Source of the DNA: CAZCCC01 sp964535715 | Lineage (GTDB): Bacteria > Patescibacteriota > Patescibacteriia > Buchananbacterales > UBA6539 | Assembly: GCA_964535715.1 (NCBI GenBank) | Contig: CAZHUO010000006.1 | Coordinates: forward strand, 1 to 52,721 | DNA: 52,721 bases | Direction: 5' to 3' | Shown: positions 31,010 through 39,776 of the stretch, piece by piece | Layout of the letters: each line of letters begins with the position of its first letter | Numbering within the stretch: the first letter of the stretch is position 1 | Position numbers and translations under genes: made by a program | Notes under the pieces: generated by a model | The model's database searches: none | Told to the model about the DNA's origin: nothing | The model's input: the letters and a program-made list of their open reading frames with translations, nothing else

Positions 31010-33127
31010 TCAAAGCAGGAATTTTTCCTGAAGCCATCCGAGTTGGAACGGATCGCTTCCCATTAAGCGAAAATTATTGTTTAAAGAATTGTTTATGCCT
31101 GGTGTGCATACTCCCCTAACTGTATTAATTAGATTTTGTTTTACTCCCTCGCTTATTGTGTCATTTTCAATCTCACTGAGAGTAAACGACAAAATACTGT
31201 TTGGTTTGCAGGGTATTCCCAAGCTTTTGTAGAATTCCTGCGCCGTAAGAAAGTCATTGTTCTTTTCGCTAAAAAACGAAATTATATTGGCCAATGACTC
31301 ATCTTCTCCAAGCCTTGTATCCAAGGCTTCTCCAAAAGATTTTCTCATCGACTTTGGATTGAGAAGCATTGTCAACATGGTTGAATACTCAGAGTGCAGA
31401 TAAGATGCCTCTATTTGGGAAATATAAACTTCTCTTTCCACCAGCAATATTTTGCTGTTAAGGGACTGGTCGGTAATCCAGCCGAGGCAGGGTATTGTTT
31501 CGCCCGGCCTTAAACTGGACAAGTCATAGCCACTGGCATTTTTAACGAATTTGATTACATCGGTAATTTCTTCGTCTTTTAAATTTGCCAGCACGTTGTT
31601 TTTTCTGGTGACAGTGCCATCGTCATTTGCATTTAGATCTCCTCTGACAACCGCATCAACAATTCCGGTTTTTATCACGGTACTTTCATAGCCAATATCT
31701 GCGATTGATTTTATAACCGGTACAACCTCAAGATGCTTGTCTAAGGAAAAGCAGACATCAATTGGTTTTCCATCCAGTTTTTTGCCAAGTTTTTCATTGG
31801 TTTTTTCCGCCAGAAAAGAAAACTGTCTTTTGTGAATCTCAAACAGTTCTGACGACGCTCTAGTCGGAACAATCAATGAAAAAATTCGAATATGTTTTTC
31901 CGGTTTTATTGCTTGAGCGACAATTCCTTCCATTGTCAGTTTTTTCGGATTTTTTGGCGAATTGGCCGGATGAGAACCATCGTTGCCTAGCAAGATAATT
32001 ATTCTTTCAGACAAATTGGTCTGTTCCCAGTTTATTTCGTTGATTGCCGCATCCAAGCCGTCAAAAACCGCTTCCGGATAATCTTCGCTGCTTGTGTCGG
32101 CTGATTTAACCGGATTGACTGAATTCAGAAATTTCTGGTGGTCTTCGGTCAGGCTGTAAATTTTGTAGACCTTCCCGTTTTCAAAATAAAGTCCGTTGAC
32201 ATAGTCATGGTATTCGACCAATCCAAAGCGGAGTTTTACCCTCATCCCCAGCTTTTTTACTTGTTCAAAAATCCTGATAACGGATTTTTTTGTCTCCTCA
32301 ATCCATTGAGCCATTGAAGATGTCGAGTCAATAACAAAAACAATTTCCAAAGTCTCAATTGACCTTCTGATTGTCTGGATTTCTTCCTGCCGTTGTTCCT
32401 CGGACAGTATTTCGCTTCCCGATATCGGCTGCAGGCCAGCTTCATTGCCACCTTCGCCAAAGCCGCCAAGACAAAAAATCTGGTAAGTGTTATAAACGTT
32501 TCCGCCAGTTGTTTTGAATTCCTTAAATTGGACGCAAGGCCAGGCCATTAGAGGAATTTTTGTTATGTCATCGTTTGAGTGGAAATACTCGGCAATATAG
32601 CCTTCGTTTTTTCCCGATTCAATAGCTTTGCACAAAGCTTCGTATGTGGGATAGATATACAGCCTCGGCAAAGTGGTATTTTTTATTGGCATTCCTTTAT
32701 TATCCCACTGCCCATATCTTAAACCCAAAGTCCAATCCCAGCGCTGAATGTCCGATTCGTAAACCCAGCCAAGCATATTTTCGCCGGTTTGGTAGTTGCT
32801 GATTTGGTACCAGTTATTATTGCCATCTTTGGCGATGTTAAAAACAAAGTATGGCTGAAAATAATTAACAGCCGTCTGGTTTTGCGCTCCGCCGGGAGTA
32901 AGACTGGTGCGGATATTGCGACGGGTTGGGATGATTTTAATCAAAATTCCCTTGTCATTAATCATACCATTCATAGTTTTTGGCAGTGTAATATTTAAGC
33001 CTGCCTTTTCTTCTGCCTGCGTGACGGCGGGATTATTTCCTTTCGCCTCATCTTTCTTAAACAAAAAGCAGCCGGAAGTAAACAAAAATGCCAGTAAAAC
33101 GATGATTGATAAGCCTTTGTTTTTCAT
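31010..33127 (-). CDS. lipoprotein with SH3-like and vWA domains
   Basis: A 705-aa exported lipoprotein (lipobox LFTSGC, Cys20). An SH3-like barrel at about 60-128 (NWYQISNYQTGENMLGWVYESDI) is followed by a middle domain with WDNKGMPIKN and a von Willebrand factor A domain from about 260. The latter has an intact metal-ion site, DSTSS at 267-271, with VFDGLDAAI and LLGNDGSHP later in the fold. vWA domains bind protein ligands through a coordinated metal. A C-terminal helical domain of about 200 residues is unrecognised. It probably acts outside the membrane, next to the large external domain of the ABC permease. AAGGAG precedes the ATG; the TGA stop lies just before a terminator. Confidence 0.82.
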   Translation of the reverse strand: MKNKGLSIIVLLAFLFTSGCFLFKKDEAKGNNPAVTQAEEKAGLNITLPKTMNGMINDKGILIKIIPTRRNIRTSLTPGGAQNQTAVNYFQPYFVFNIAKDGNNNWYQISNYQTGENMLGWVYESDIQRWDWTLGLRYGQWDNKGMPIKNTTLPRLYIYPTYEALCKAIESGKNEGYIAEYFHSNDDITKIPLMAWPCVQFKEFKTTGGNVYNTYQIFCLGGFGEGGNEAGLQPISGSEILSEEQRQEEIQTIRRSIETLEIVFVIDSTSSMAQWIEETKKSVIRIFEQVKKLGMRVKLRFGLVEYHDYVNGLYFENGKVYKIYSLTEDHQKFLNSVNPVKSADTSSEDYPEAVFDGLDAAINEINWEQTNLSERIIILLGNDGSHPANSPKNPKKLTMEGIVAQAIKPEKHIRIFSLIVPTRASSELFEIHKRQFSFLAEKTNEKLGKKLDGKPIDVCFSLDKHLEVVPVIKSIADIGYESTVIKTGIVDAVVRGDLNANDDGTVTRKNNVLANLKDEEITDVIKFVKNASGYDLSSLRPGETIPCLGWITDQSLNSKILLVEREVYISQIEASYLHSEYSTMLTMLLNPKSMRKSFGEALDTRLGEDESLANIISFFSEKNNDFLTAQEFYKSLGIPCKPNSILSFTLSEIENDTISEGVKQNLINTVRGVCTPGINNSLNNNFRLMGSDPFQLGWLQEKFLL

Positions 33128-33178
33128 GATGTACTCCTTTTGCGTTGTGCTTTACAGCTTTTACCTCGTATAAATTAA

Positions 33179-33238
33179 TGGACGTAATTCGTCCAAAATT
33201 AGGCAATATTTTGTCAATGTTCGATCTAAATAAAGATC
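33179..33238 (-). promoter_or_regulatory. palindromes and TTGACA upstream of the vWA gene
   Basis: TGGACG-TAATT-CGTCCA (33179-33195) and GATCT-AAATAA-AGATC (33223-33238) are perfect inverted repeats on either side of a minus-strand TTGACA (33211-33216). The first is well placed as an operator. No strong -10 was found. Confidence 0.4.
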
Positions 33239-33367
33239 ATATTATATTAATCTAAAATCAGATATTAAGTCAAGTATAAAAATTATTGATTGGTAATTAA
33301 ATAATTTAAAAAATTATATTAAAAATGAGCACCAAAAATTTTCAACTGCCCATTTTTACTTGAATAA

Positions 33368-34351
33368 TTATTCAAAAAATATTGGAATTTCCAAAGCGTC
33401 GTCGTTTTCAGGCAGTCCGGAAGGATTGTCTTTTTTTAGTATTAAGTTACCGCGATCACTGACTTGAGTATCGGGTTTTTCAAATTCTATCGTGGCGTTG
33501 AATTCAACAAAATTTTCCGTCATCCAATCATCTTTGGCCGAAGCAATTCCTTGTCCAATAATAAGCCCATCCCAGTTTGTTAAAACGATTGGAAAACTGG
33601 CTTCAAAAAACCAAGTCCCACGCGCCTTGCCTTCGATTTCAAGCGGGCTTGTAATTTTTTGATTAGGCCTTGGATTATAAATTTGGATTAAATCCATTTT
33701 TTCCAATTCATTGCCAATTTCCTCGGTAAAATTTTTTCCATCGGCATTACATTGCCTTGGGTAGCTTTCCATTACCGGGTTTCTCGCATTTACGCAATCC
33801 TGAAAACTGGTAATTTCATTTTTTTCAGATGAAATTTTGCAGACGGGTACACATTGCATGGTGCAAATATCGGCGTCATCATCATGTCGGCAGGCTGATT
33901 CGCAAGAAAAAAATGTTCCGCCGATTTGGTCACAGAATTCTTCGCCGATGTATTCGCATTCAGAAAATTCGCCAAGCCATTTTCCGCCGGCTTCTTGGCA
34001 AATTGTCACGGCGGCGTTCTGTTTTTTTATATTTTCATACCAGTCTTTATCAAAGCCCAAGCTCTCACAAAAACTGATTTCTTGGCAGCTGATTGAGCTG
34101 CATTCCGGGCAAGGCGGACAGACAGAACATTGTGTCGGGCAATTATCGGCATTATAAGATTTGCAATTTAAGGTTTTGGCGCCGCCGCATTCCGTTTCTG
34201 GGGCAGGAGAAGAAGGATTACCGTGTTTAGTCCATTGGCCTTCAACGCAAATCCAAGCATCTTCCGGGCCGCCAAAAAAAAATCTTATTACAAACAGACT
34301 GACCGCGGCGATAACTACTATTAGTAAAATGATTAAAATGTTTTTTTTCAT
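33368..34351 (-). CDS. Cys-rich exported protein with Gmad2 domain
   Basis: A 327-aa protein with an N-terminal transmembrane or uncleaved signal segment (about 4-26). A Cys-rich middle (about 30-180) has many paired Cys residues (CSVCPPCPECSS) likely to form disulfides, and a C-terminal Gmad2-type immunoglobulin-like domain (about 215-327) shows IYNPRPNQKITSPLEIEGKARGTWFFEASFPIVL. Gmad2 domains occur in GerM-like and many Patescibacteria surface proteins; their ligands are unknown. It is monocistronic with an imperfect hairpin and T run at 33324-33357. Confidence 0.75.
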   Translation of the reverse strand: MKKNILIILLIVVIAAVSLFVIRFFFGGPEDAWICVEGQWTKHGNPSSPAPETECGGAKTLNCKSYNADNCPTQCSVCPPCPECSSISCQEISFCESLGFDKDWYENIKKQNAAVTICQEAGGKWLGEFSECEYIGEEFCDQIGGTFFSCESACRHDDDADICTMQCVPVCKISSEKNEITSFQDCVNARNPVMESYPRQCNADGKNFTEEIGNELEKMDLIQIYNPRPNQKITSPLEIEGKARGTWFFEASFPIVLTNWDGLIIGQGIASAKDDWMTENFVEFNATIEFEKPDTQVSDRGNLILKKDNPSGLPENDDALEIPIFFE

Positions 34352-34383
34352 ATTTTTTTGATTATTCCTTTATTGGCGTCTAA

Positions 34384-34674
34384 TTATACTAGATCGCCGG
34401 TTTTTAAAATTTTTGTCTCAATTTTTGTGCCAACAATGCATGGTATTTTAAATTCTCTTGAAACTATTACGACATGAGATAAAATGACGCCTTCTTCAGT
34501 AATGATTGCTCCGGCTTTTTCGCAAGTCATCATCATCTCTTGGCCAGTTTACCAGGAGACCAAAATTTCGCCTTTTTTCATTATTTTCATTTCAGCTTCA
34601 AAATCCGTTCTTAAATCAGCTTCAAATGGTTCATTTTCTTTTTGTTCCGCTATTGAAATTTTTTCAGTTTCCAT
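34384..34674 (-). pseudogene. stand-alone PEP-utilising-enzyme mobile domain with in-frame TAA
   Basis: Reading from ATG 34674 gives 41 codons ending GEILVSW, then TAA at 34549-34551, then 54 codons in the same frame starting TGQEMMMTCEKAGAIITEEG and ending at TAA 34384-34386. The joined product is a clear swivelling phosphohistidine domain of the PEP synthase/PPDK family, with the catalytic His in GVILSHVVIVSREF and the IPCIVGT strand. GAGGAGA precedes the ATG and a TATAAT lies upstream, so the gene looks functional except for the stop. It is not a fragment of a larger enzyme in this window. An IS481-like element lies 86 bases upstream. Confidence 0.7.
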
Positions 34675-34760
34675 TTCTTATTTTCTCCTCTGTCAAAAGG
34701 ACATTATGAATATTATAGAGTAATTTTAACCTTGTATCTGCTTAAAAGATATCATTTTAG

Positions 34761-35910
34761 TGTCATTATTACAATATGTGCAGATGATGAGATACATAGG
34801 TAATACCCCCAGGATGCCTAAAATGGTAAAATCTAGGAACTAAATTACCTAATATCTCATCTCTATGGTTTATGAATATTATCGTTTGGCAAAGAAATTT
34901 AAAGCCAGCAGCAGATATGACCGTTGGCGCAATGTTGCCAAGGTATTGGCCCTCTCCAAGGCTGCCTGCCAGAGGCTAGAATGGATTATTTTCTATCATA
35001 CCAAAGCAAAAGGCAATGCCAGTTTAACCTGTAGGCATTTTAGCATCGCCCCTAAAACCTTTTACAAATGGTTTAACCGGTTTGACGAGTCTAATCTAAG
35101 GAGTTTGGAAGATCAATCCAAAGCGCCAAAAAACAAACGCAAGAAAGAATATACCCCTGAACAATATGTGAGGGTGGTTACACTAAGAAAAGCTCACATC
35201 CGCTACAGTAAATTCAAGTTGCTTGCCCAATACCTCCAAAGCTATCCTGAAGACCAAAAAATTTCCTCCTGGAAAATCCAGTGTATTATTCAGGACGCAA
35301 AAATATACTACCAGCCTAAAAAACAGCAAAGAATCAACAGAAAACGCCAATTAAGCCAGAAAAGAAAGAGAATTACCGAACTTAAAAGGAAAAAGGTTAA
35401 TGGGTTTCTTTTATGCCTTGATTCAGTCGTGCTATACTGGAAAAGTTCTAAGCGCTATATATTAACTGCAATTGACCGTTACAGCAAAGTCGCTTTTGCT
35501 AGAATGTACACAACCCATAGTTCTTACAATTCCAGAGATTTTCTTCATCGCCTTAATTATCTTTTAGACGGCAAGATTGTAAATATCCAAACTGACAATG
35601 GAAGCGAATTTCATAAATATTTTGACCAGGCCTGTAATCAGTTAAATATCAACCATTATTTTTCAAGGAATCACACCCCTAAAGACAATGCCGTTAATGA
35701 AAGATTCAATAAAACCTTAAAGGAAGAATTTATCGCTTTAGGCAACATGACTGATAATACCAAATGCTTTAATGAAAAGCTGACTGAATGGCTGATCCAT
35801 TACAACTTCGAAAGGCCACACCAAACTTTAGATTATATGTCTCCAATGAACTTCAACTACAAATACCACAAAGTGTTACCGATGTACCCTTCAAGTACAA
35901 TATGTTGACA
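34761..35910 (+). mobile_element. IS481-like insertion sequence
   Basis: It contains one DDE transposase. Imperfect inverted ends: TACATAGGTAATAC (34793-34806) against GTGTTACCGATGTA (35873-35886), matching at 12 of 14 positions as reverse complements, with outer TGTCA (34761) and TGACA (35906) at the tips. The right end overlaps the transposase C-terminal codons. I see no clear target duplication, so the exact tips are uncertain. Confidence 0.65.
34865..35908 (+). CDS. IS481/IS3-type DDE transposase
   Basis: A 347-aa transposase. The N-terminal helix-turn-helix region (LTCRHFSIAPKTFYKWFNRF) is followed by an rve-type RNase H-fold core with D186 (LCLDSVV), D244 (QTDNGSEF) and E279 (NERFNKTLKEEF). 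The last two are 35 residues apart, and the tail has HYNFERPHQTLDYMSP, typical of IS3/IS481 integrase cores. A single uninterrupted frame without a frameshift points to IS481 rather than classical IS3. It looks intact. Confidence 0.9.
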   Translation: MVYEYYRLAKKFKASSRYDRWRNVAKVLALSKAACQRLEWIIFYHTKAKGNASLTCRHFSIAPKTFYKWFNRFDESNLRSLEDQSKAPKNKRKKEYTPEQYVRVVTLRKAHIRYSKFKLLAQYLQSYPEDQKISSWKIQCIIQDAKIYYQPKKQQRINRKRQLSQKRKRITELKRKKVNGFLLCLDSVVLYWKSSKRYILTAIDRYSKVAFARMYTTHSSYNSRDFLHRLNYLLDGKIVNIQTDNGSEFHKYFDQACNQLNINHYFSRNHTPKDNAVNERFNKTLKEEFIALGNMTDNTKCFNEKLTEWLIHYNFERPHQTLDYMSPMNFNYKYHKVLPMYPSSTIC

Positions 35911-35933
35911 AAACAAGATATTTTTGTTATCTT
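35905..35933 (+). promoter_or_regulatory. hybrid promoter at the IS right end
   Basis: TTGACA at 35905-35910 is the last hexamer of the insertion element. A 17-bp spacer and TATCTT (35928-35933) lie in flanking DNA. It reads outward into the winged-helix gene at 35986. Confidence 0.55.
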
Positions 35934-35985
35934 TTCAAATTAGTTGTTTGTTTTTTTTGCACATTAATATAAGGAGAAAATAATT

Positions 35986-36711
35986 TTGAGAAAACACGGA
36001 GAGCAGTCAAAAAAAATCAAGCAAGCCTTGATTTCATCAGGCGATTTGGGCATCTCATTGCCACAAATAGTTGAGCAGACCGGCTGTTCGAAAACAAATG
36101 CGGCAACTTTGCTTAAAGGCTGGACTGAAACCGGGCATGTTTTAAGAACAGGCAAGCGCACCGCTTACCGTTATTTTTATACCGGTTTGAACTTTGCTCC
36201 AAAAAACAGATATAATGTCACAAAAAAAGTCAGTTACTGCAGAAGAAAAATCCGTCAAGCAATTTTTGATTTTAATGGCAGTTGTTTTTCTGCCGGTGAT
36301 ATTATTAAAGCTACCGGAATTAATTCAGCAAATGTCTGCGGATATTTGGCCGGTTTGACCGAGAAAGGAATCTTACAACGACGCGGCAATAGGAAAAATT
36401 ATATTTACTGCAAAGTTAATATAATTCCTGATTTTTTTTCGGAAGCCGAGCTGGCGGAATTGATATTTAATGTTCTTTACCTTTCTCAGGAAGCCTTTTC
36501 AAAAGACGAGATTGTTGAAATGGTTGTAGCCGGCCTAGAGAGCCAGAGTTTATATGGTAAAGAGAAAATGGTCAAAAATACTGTTCGCCACGTCGTTGAA
36601 TGCTGGCATCGCGACAATGTTTTGGCCTGTTTGTGCTTTGACGAAGATCCTCCTTTGTTCAAATTAAAGCCGGACATTAAAAAGCGTCCGGTTCATGTTT
36701 GGAAACAATAG
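35986..36711 (+). CDS. triple winged-helix DNA-binding-type protein
   Basis: A 241-aa protein with two clear and one probable helix-turn-helix modules: ISLPQIVEQTGCSKTNAATLLKGWTETGHVLRTGKRTAYRYF (about 24-66), FSAGDIIKATGINSANVCGYLAGLTEKGILQRRGNRKNYIY (about 101-141), and a third around FSKDEIVEMVV. Similar wH repeats occur in replication or plasmid regulators and in transcription factors; the target is unknown. The start is TTG, fixed by AAGGAG at 35971-35976, ten bases upstream, with no ATG near. Its promoter -35 is supplied by the IS end. Confidence 0.7.
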   Translation: MRKHGEQSKKIKQALISSGDLGISLPQIVEQTGCSKTNAATLLKGWTETGHVLRTGKRTAYRYFYTGLNFAPKNRYNVTKKVSYCRRKIRQAIFDFNGSCFSAGDIIKATGINSANVCGYLAGLTEKGILQRRGNRKNYIYCKVNIIPDFFSEAELAELIFNVLYLSQEAFSKDEIVEMVVAGLESQSLYGKEKMVKNTVRHVVECWHRDNVLACLCFDEDPPLFKLKPDIKKRPVHVWKQ

Positions 36712-36730
36712 CCTTGCTAAAAAGCCGGGC

Positions 36731-37978
36731 TTATTTTTTTGTGCCGGCATTCATTCCGGCCACATAGCCTGTGCTCCAGGCGGCCTGAAGATTAAAGCCG
36801 CCGGTAATTGCATCGATATCTAAAATTTCTCCCGCAAAAAACAAATTGGGTATTTTTTTTGATTCCATTGTTTTTGAATTGACTTCGCTTAAACTTATTC
36901 CGCCGGAAGTGACAATTGATTTATTGATATCTTCAACGTTGATAATTTCCAGCCTGAATTCTTTCAACAAAAATAGCAATTTTTTTCTCTCATCTTTTTT
37001 TATTTCGGTGCATTTTTTATTCGGGTTAATTTCAGTTTGTTCTATAATTACCGGAATAAGCTTTTTTGGCAGAAGTTTTTGAAGGCTGTTTTTTAGCGCC
37101 TTGTTTTTAAATTCATTGAAATCCAAAAGGACTCTTTTGTCTAAGGTTTGGTAGTCCAAAGCCGGTTTGAAATCAATTTTCAGCTCCAGCTTTTCCCCGA
37201 GATTTTGGCAGATTTTTTTACTCATGTTTAAAATAATCGGACCGCTCATGCCGTTATGGGTGAATATCGCTTCGCCGGTTCTTTCATCAATTTTTTTGTT
37301 GTTTTTGAATATTGAAATTTTTACATTTTTTAGGCTTAAGCCCTGAAGTTTTTTTATCCAATGTTCTTTGACTATCAGCGGAACCAAAGCCGGACTTATT
37401 TTTTCAATATTGTGGCCAAAGTTTTTTGCCCACTTATAACCGTCGCCGCTACTGCCGGTTTGCGGATACGAAACTCCGCCGGTGCAGACAATAAGTTTAT
37501 TGGCGCTGATTGTTAATTCATCCAGCTTGATTTGAAATAGTTTGTTGTTGTATGAAATATTTTTTACCTCTGCTTGGGTGATAATTTTTGCGCCATATTT
37601 TTTCAGTTGCTTGATTAACACATCAAGCACATCAGAAGCTTTGTCAGAAACCGGAAAGATTCGATTGCCTCTTTCAACTTTGGTTTTTAGGCCTGATTTG
37701 TCAAAAAAATCAATTATTGCCTGATTGCTGAACTGGTTGAAGGAAGAATATAAAAATTTTCCGTTTGGCCCGAATGCGGACACTAAATTTTTTATTTCTT
37801 CACAAGCATTGGTAATGTTACAGCGTCCTTTGCCGGTTAAAAGCAGCTTTTTCCCAAGCTTTTCATTTTTTTCTAAAATTAATACTTTTGCTCCGGCAAT
37901 TGCCGCGGTAATTGCCGCCATCATTCCGGCTGGGCCCCCGCCGATGATTGCCACTTCGGTTTTTATTTGTTTTTTCAT
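36731..37978 (-). CDS. HI0933-family FAD-dependent oxidoreductase
   Basis: A 415-aa flavoprotein of the HI0933/YhiN/BaiN family. The N-terminal dinucleotide-binding fold has VAIIGGGPAGMMAAITAA, then LLTGKGRCNITN (family signature), and the C-terminal FAD contact region reads GGISLSEVNSKTME...NLFFAGEILDIDAITGGFNLQAAWSTG. The family reduces unsaturated substrates in some bacteria, but the physiological substrate is generally unknown. It is monocistronic, convergent with the winged-helix gene 20 bases away; a TATAAT lies about 30 bases upstream of its ATG. Confidence 0.92.
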   Translation of the reverse strand: MKKQIKTEVAIIGGGPAGMMAAITAAIAGAKVLILEKNEKLGKKLLLTGKGRCNITNACEEIKNLVSAFGPNGKFLYSSFNQFSNQAIIDFFDKSGLKTKVERGNRIFPVSDKASDVLDVLIKQLKKYGAKIITQAEVKNISYNNKLFQIKLDELTISANKLIVCTGGVSYPQTGSSGDGYKWAKNFGHNIEKISPALVPLIVKEHWIKKLQGLSLKNVKISIFKNNKKIDERTGEAIFTHNGMSGPIILNMSKKICQNLGEKLELKIDFKPALDYQTLDKRVLLDFNEFKNKALKNSLQKLLPKKLIPVIIEQTEINPNKKCTEIKKDERKKLLFLLKEFRLEIINVEDINKSIVTSGGISLSEVNSKTMESKKIPNLFFAGEILDIDAITGGFNLQAAWSTGYVAGMNAGTKK

Positions 37979-38064
37979 CTTTTTATACAGATTAGCTCAA
38001 TACAAATATTATAGCAGAAAAGACCCCATTAGGGCGATTTAAATATTTATGTAAGGTGAGTGTT

Positions 38065-38165
38065 CCGATTAATTCTTCGCCTTTGGCGGAGTAAAAAATC
38101 GAGAACCCCGCCTTATATATTTTAATTAAGGCGCAAGACTTCGCGGTTAATACCCTTTATTTAGT
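38065..38165. repeat. ~100-bp structured dispersed repeat, copy 1
   Basis: Aligned with 48387-48490 over about 95 positions, nearly all differences (about 13) are transitions. It contains a hairpin around CTTCGCC-TTT-GGCGGAG closed by CGATT/AATCG, and a second CGCCTTA...TAAGGCG stem. It occupies most of the 271-bp gap before the MgtC-like gene; no ORF. Confidence 0.7.
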
Positions 38166-38177
38166 AAATTTGAATAG

Positions 38178-38206
38178 TTGGAAAATTTTGTTAAAAAAAG
38201 TATAAT
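38178..38206 (+). promoter_or_regulatory. promoter of the MgtC/DUF4010 gene
   Basis: TTGGAA at 38178-38183, a 17-bp spacer, and a perfect TATAAT at 38201-38206, giving a leader of about 40 nt. Confidence 0.6.
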
Positions 38207-38249
38207 AAAAGAGAGCTTAATACTTATTACAAAATATTAAAAATAAATT

Positions 38250-39569
38250 ATGATCACAGGGTTATTTGCAAAAATATTGCTGGCGATTATCATGGGGGCG
38301 GTAATCGGCTTGGAGCGTGAAAACAGCAGCCATAACGGCGAGTCGAACGTGGGTATTAGAACATATTCTTTAGTTGCCTTAGTCGGTGCCTTAAGCGGCA
38401 TATTTATTCTTAATAATTTGCCATTTTTGGCTTATTTGATTTTTGGAGGAATTTTTGTATTGTTTGTTTCATATTATGTCGTTGGGTCATATATCAGTCG
38501 GGATGTGGGTTTCACCAGCGAGATTTCAATGGTGGTGACATTTATTTTGGGAATGATGTTTGTTTTGGATATTGTCCCATTACAGATTATTATTGCCACT
38601 TTTGTTTTGCTTATTCTGATATTGTCACTTAAGACCACTACTAAAAAAATAGTGTCTGGCATTTCCAGTTCGGAGCCGCAGTCATTTATCAGTTATGCAA
38701 TTATTGCGCTGGTAGTGTTGCCTTTCTTGCCGGACATTAATTATCGTTTGGCTGATATTCCGGTACTTCCCGATATTTTGCGAGGGCTTAGCGTTGATAT
38801 GGGAAAGTTTGCTAACCTAGACTTGATTAATTTTAGAAATATTTGGCTGGTAGTGGTATTGATTACCGGTATTGATGTTTTTGGCTATGTTTTAAGCCGG
38901 CTGGTCGGTAGTAAAAAAGGTTTTGCCTTAACCAGTTTTGTCGCCGGTTTCATTTCTTCAACTTCAGCTACCCAGTCGCTGGCTCAGCGAAGCAAAAAAT
39001 CCAATTTTGTAAATCATTTGGTTGGCGCGGCAATTTTGGCCAACTTGGCAAGTTTTTTGCAAATCTTTCTTTTAGTGGCGCCTTTGAATATCAAGTGGAT
39101 AATATATATTTTTCCAAGTATTTTATGTATGATAATTGCCGCTGGCATCGCTTCCTTAGTATTTTTTAATAGAAAAGAACCTAAGGACATCAAGGATAAT
39201 CCACAAGCAAATAAATCTACTAAGATTTTTTCCCTGATGCCAGCCTTAAAGTTTGTTGCTATTTTAATTGTAATTAAAATTATTACTAAGGTCTGCCTGA
39301 TATTATTTGGTAATTCTGGCTTTGTGGTCAGCTCAATTATTGCTTCATTTGTCGGGATTGATGCGATCTTGGTCAATTTAGCGGAAATGGCCGGGCAGAC
39401 AATTACATTTAAGTTTGCATTATTAACTTTCTTGTTGGTTAATGCAACCAATTTGCTAAGTAAAACAATCTACTCTTTTGTTCAGGGACACAGAAGTTTT
39501 GCCTTGAAGTTTTTTGGCAGTGTCATATCTATCATCGGTGTCAGCTGGATTTGGATGATATTTGTGTAA
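38250..39569 (+). CDS. MgtC/SapB and DUF4010 membrane protein
   Basis: A 439-aa integral membrane protein with about 11-12 hydrophobic segments. The N-terminal MgtC/SapB domain (about 8-140) shows GAVIGLERE, GIRTYSLVALVGAL and the following helices. The C-terminal DUF4010 domain (about 180-425) shows GFALTSFVAGFISSTSATQSLAQRSK. MgtC relatives modulate Mg2+ homeostasis or ATP synthase in pathogens; this two-domain form is widespread and of unknown transport activity. It has its own promoter and a strong terminator. Confidence 0.88.
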   Translation: MITGLFAKILLAIIMGAVIGLERENSSHNGESNVGIRTYSLVALVGALSGIFILNNLPFLAYLIFGGIFVLFVSYYVVGSYISRDVGFTSEISMVVTFILGMMFVLDIVPLQIIIATFVLLILILSLKTTTKKIVSGISSSEPQSFISYAIIALVVLPFLPDINYRLADIPVLPDILRGLSVDMGKFANLDLINFRNIWLVVVLITGIDVFGYVLSRLVGSKKGFALTSFVAGFISSTSATQSLAQRSKKSNFVNHLVGAAILANLASFLQIFLLVAPLNIKWIIYIFPSILCMIIAAGIASLVFFNRKEPKDIKDNPQANKSTKIFSLMPALKFVAILIVIKIITKVCLILFGNSGFVVSSIIASFVGIDAILVNLAEMAGQTITFKFALLTFLLVNATNLLSKTIYSFVQGHRSFALKFFGSVISIIGVSWIWMIFV

Positions 39570-39622
39570 GTATCTTCATTTTTTGATCAGAAATATTTTT
39601 TTTAATATAATAATTAGCAGTT

Positions 39623-39690
39623 AACAAAAAATTCCATCCAAAGTTTAACTGTCGAAACGCCAGTTAAGTTGGGCGGAATTTTTTGTTGTG
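39623..39690 (+). terminator. long-stem terminator after the MgtC/DUF4010 gene
   Basis: Perfect 13-bp arms at 39623-39635 and 39675-39687 enclose a further TTTAACTG/CAGTTAA pairing, and the 3' arm ends in a T run. Confidence 0.85.
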
Positions 39691-39761
39691 ATGACGTATG
39701 GAAATCTTGTTAATAAACCTTTATAATTTTGATATGTTTAAAATACATATTCTTAAAAATT

Positions 39762-39770
39762 TGTTATAAT
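39762..39770 (+). promoter_or_regulatory. extended -10 of the radical SAM cluster
   Basis: TGTTATAAT with TATAAT at 39765-39770, six bases before ATG 39777. It predicts a leaderless mRNA for the first gene of the cluster. Confidence 0.55.
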
Positions 39771-39776
39771 AAATAT

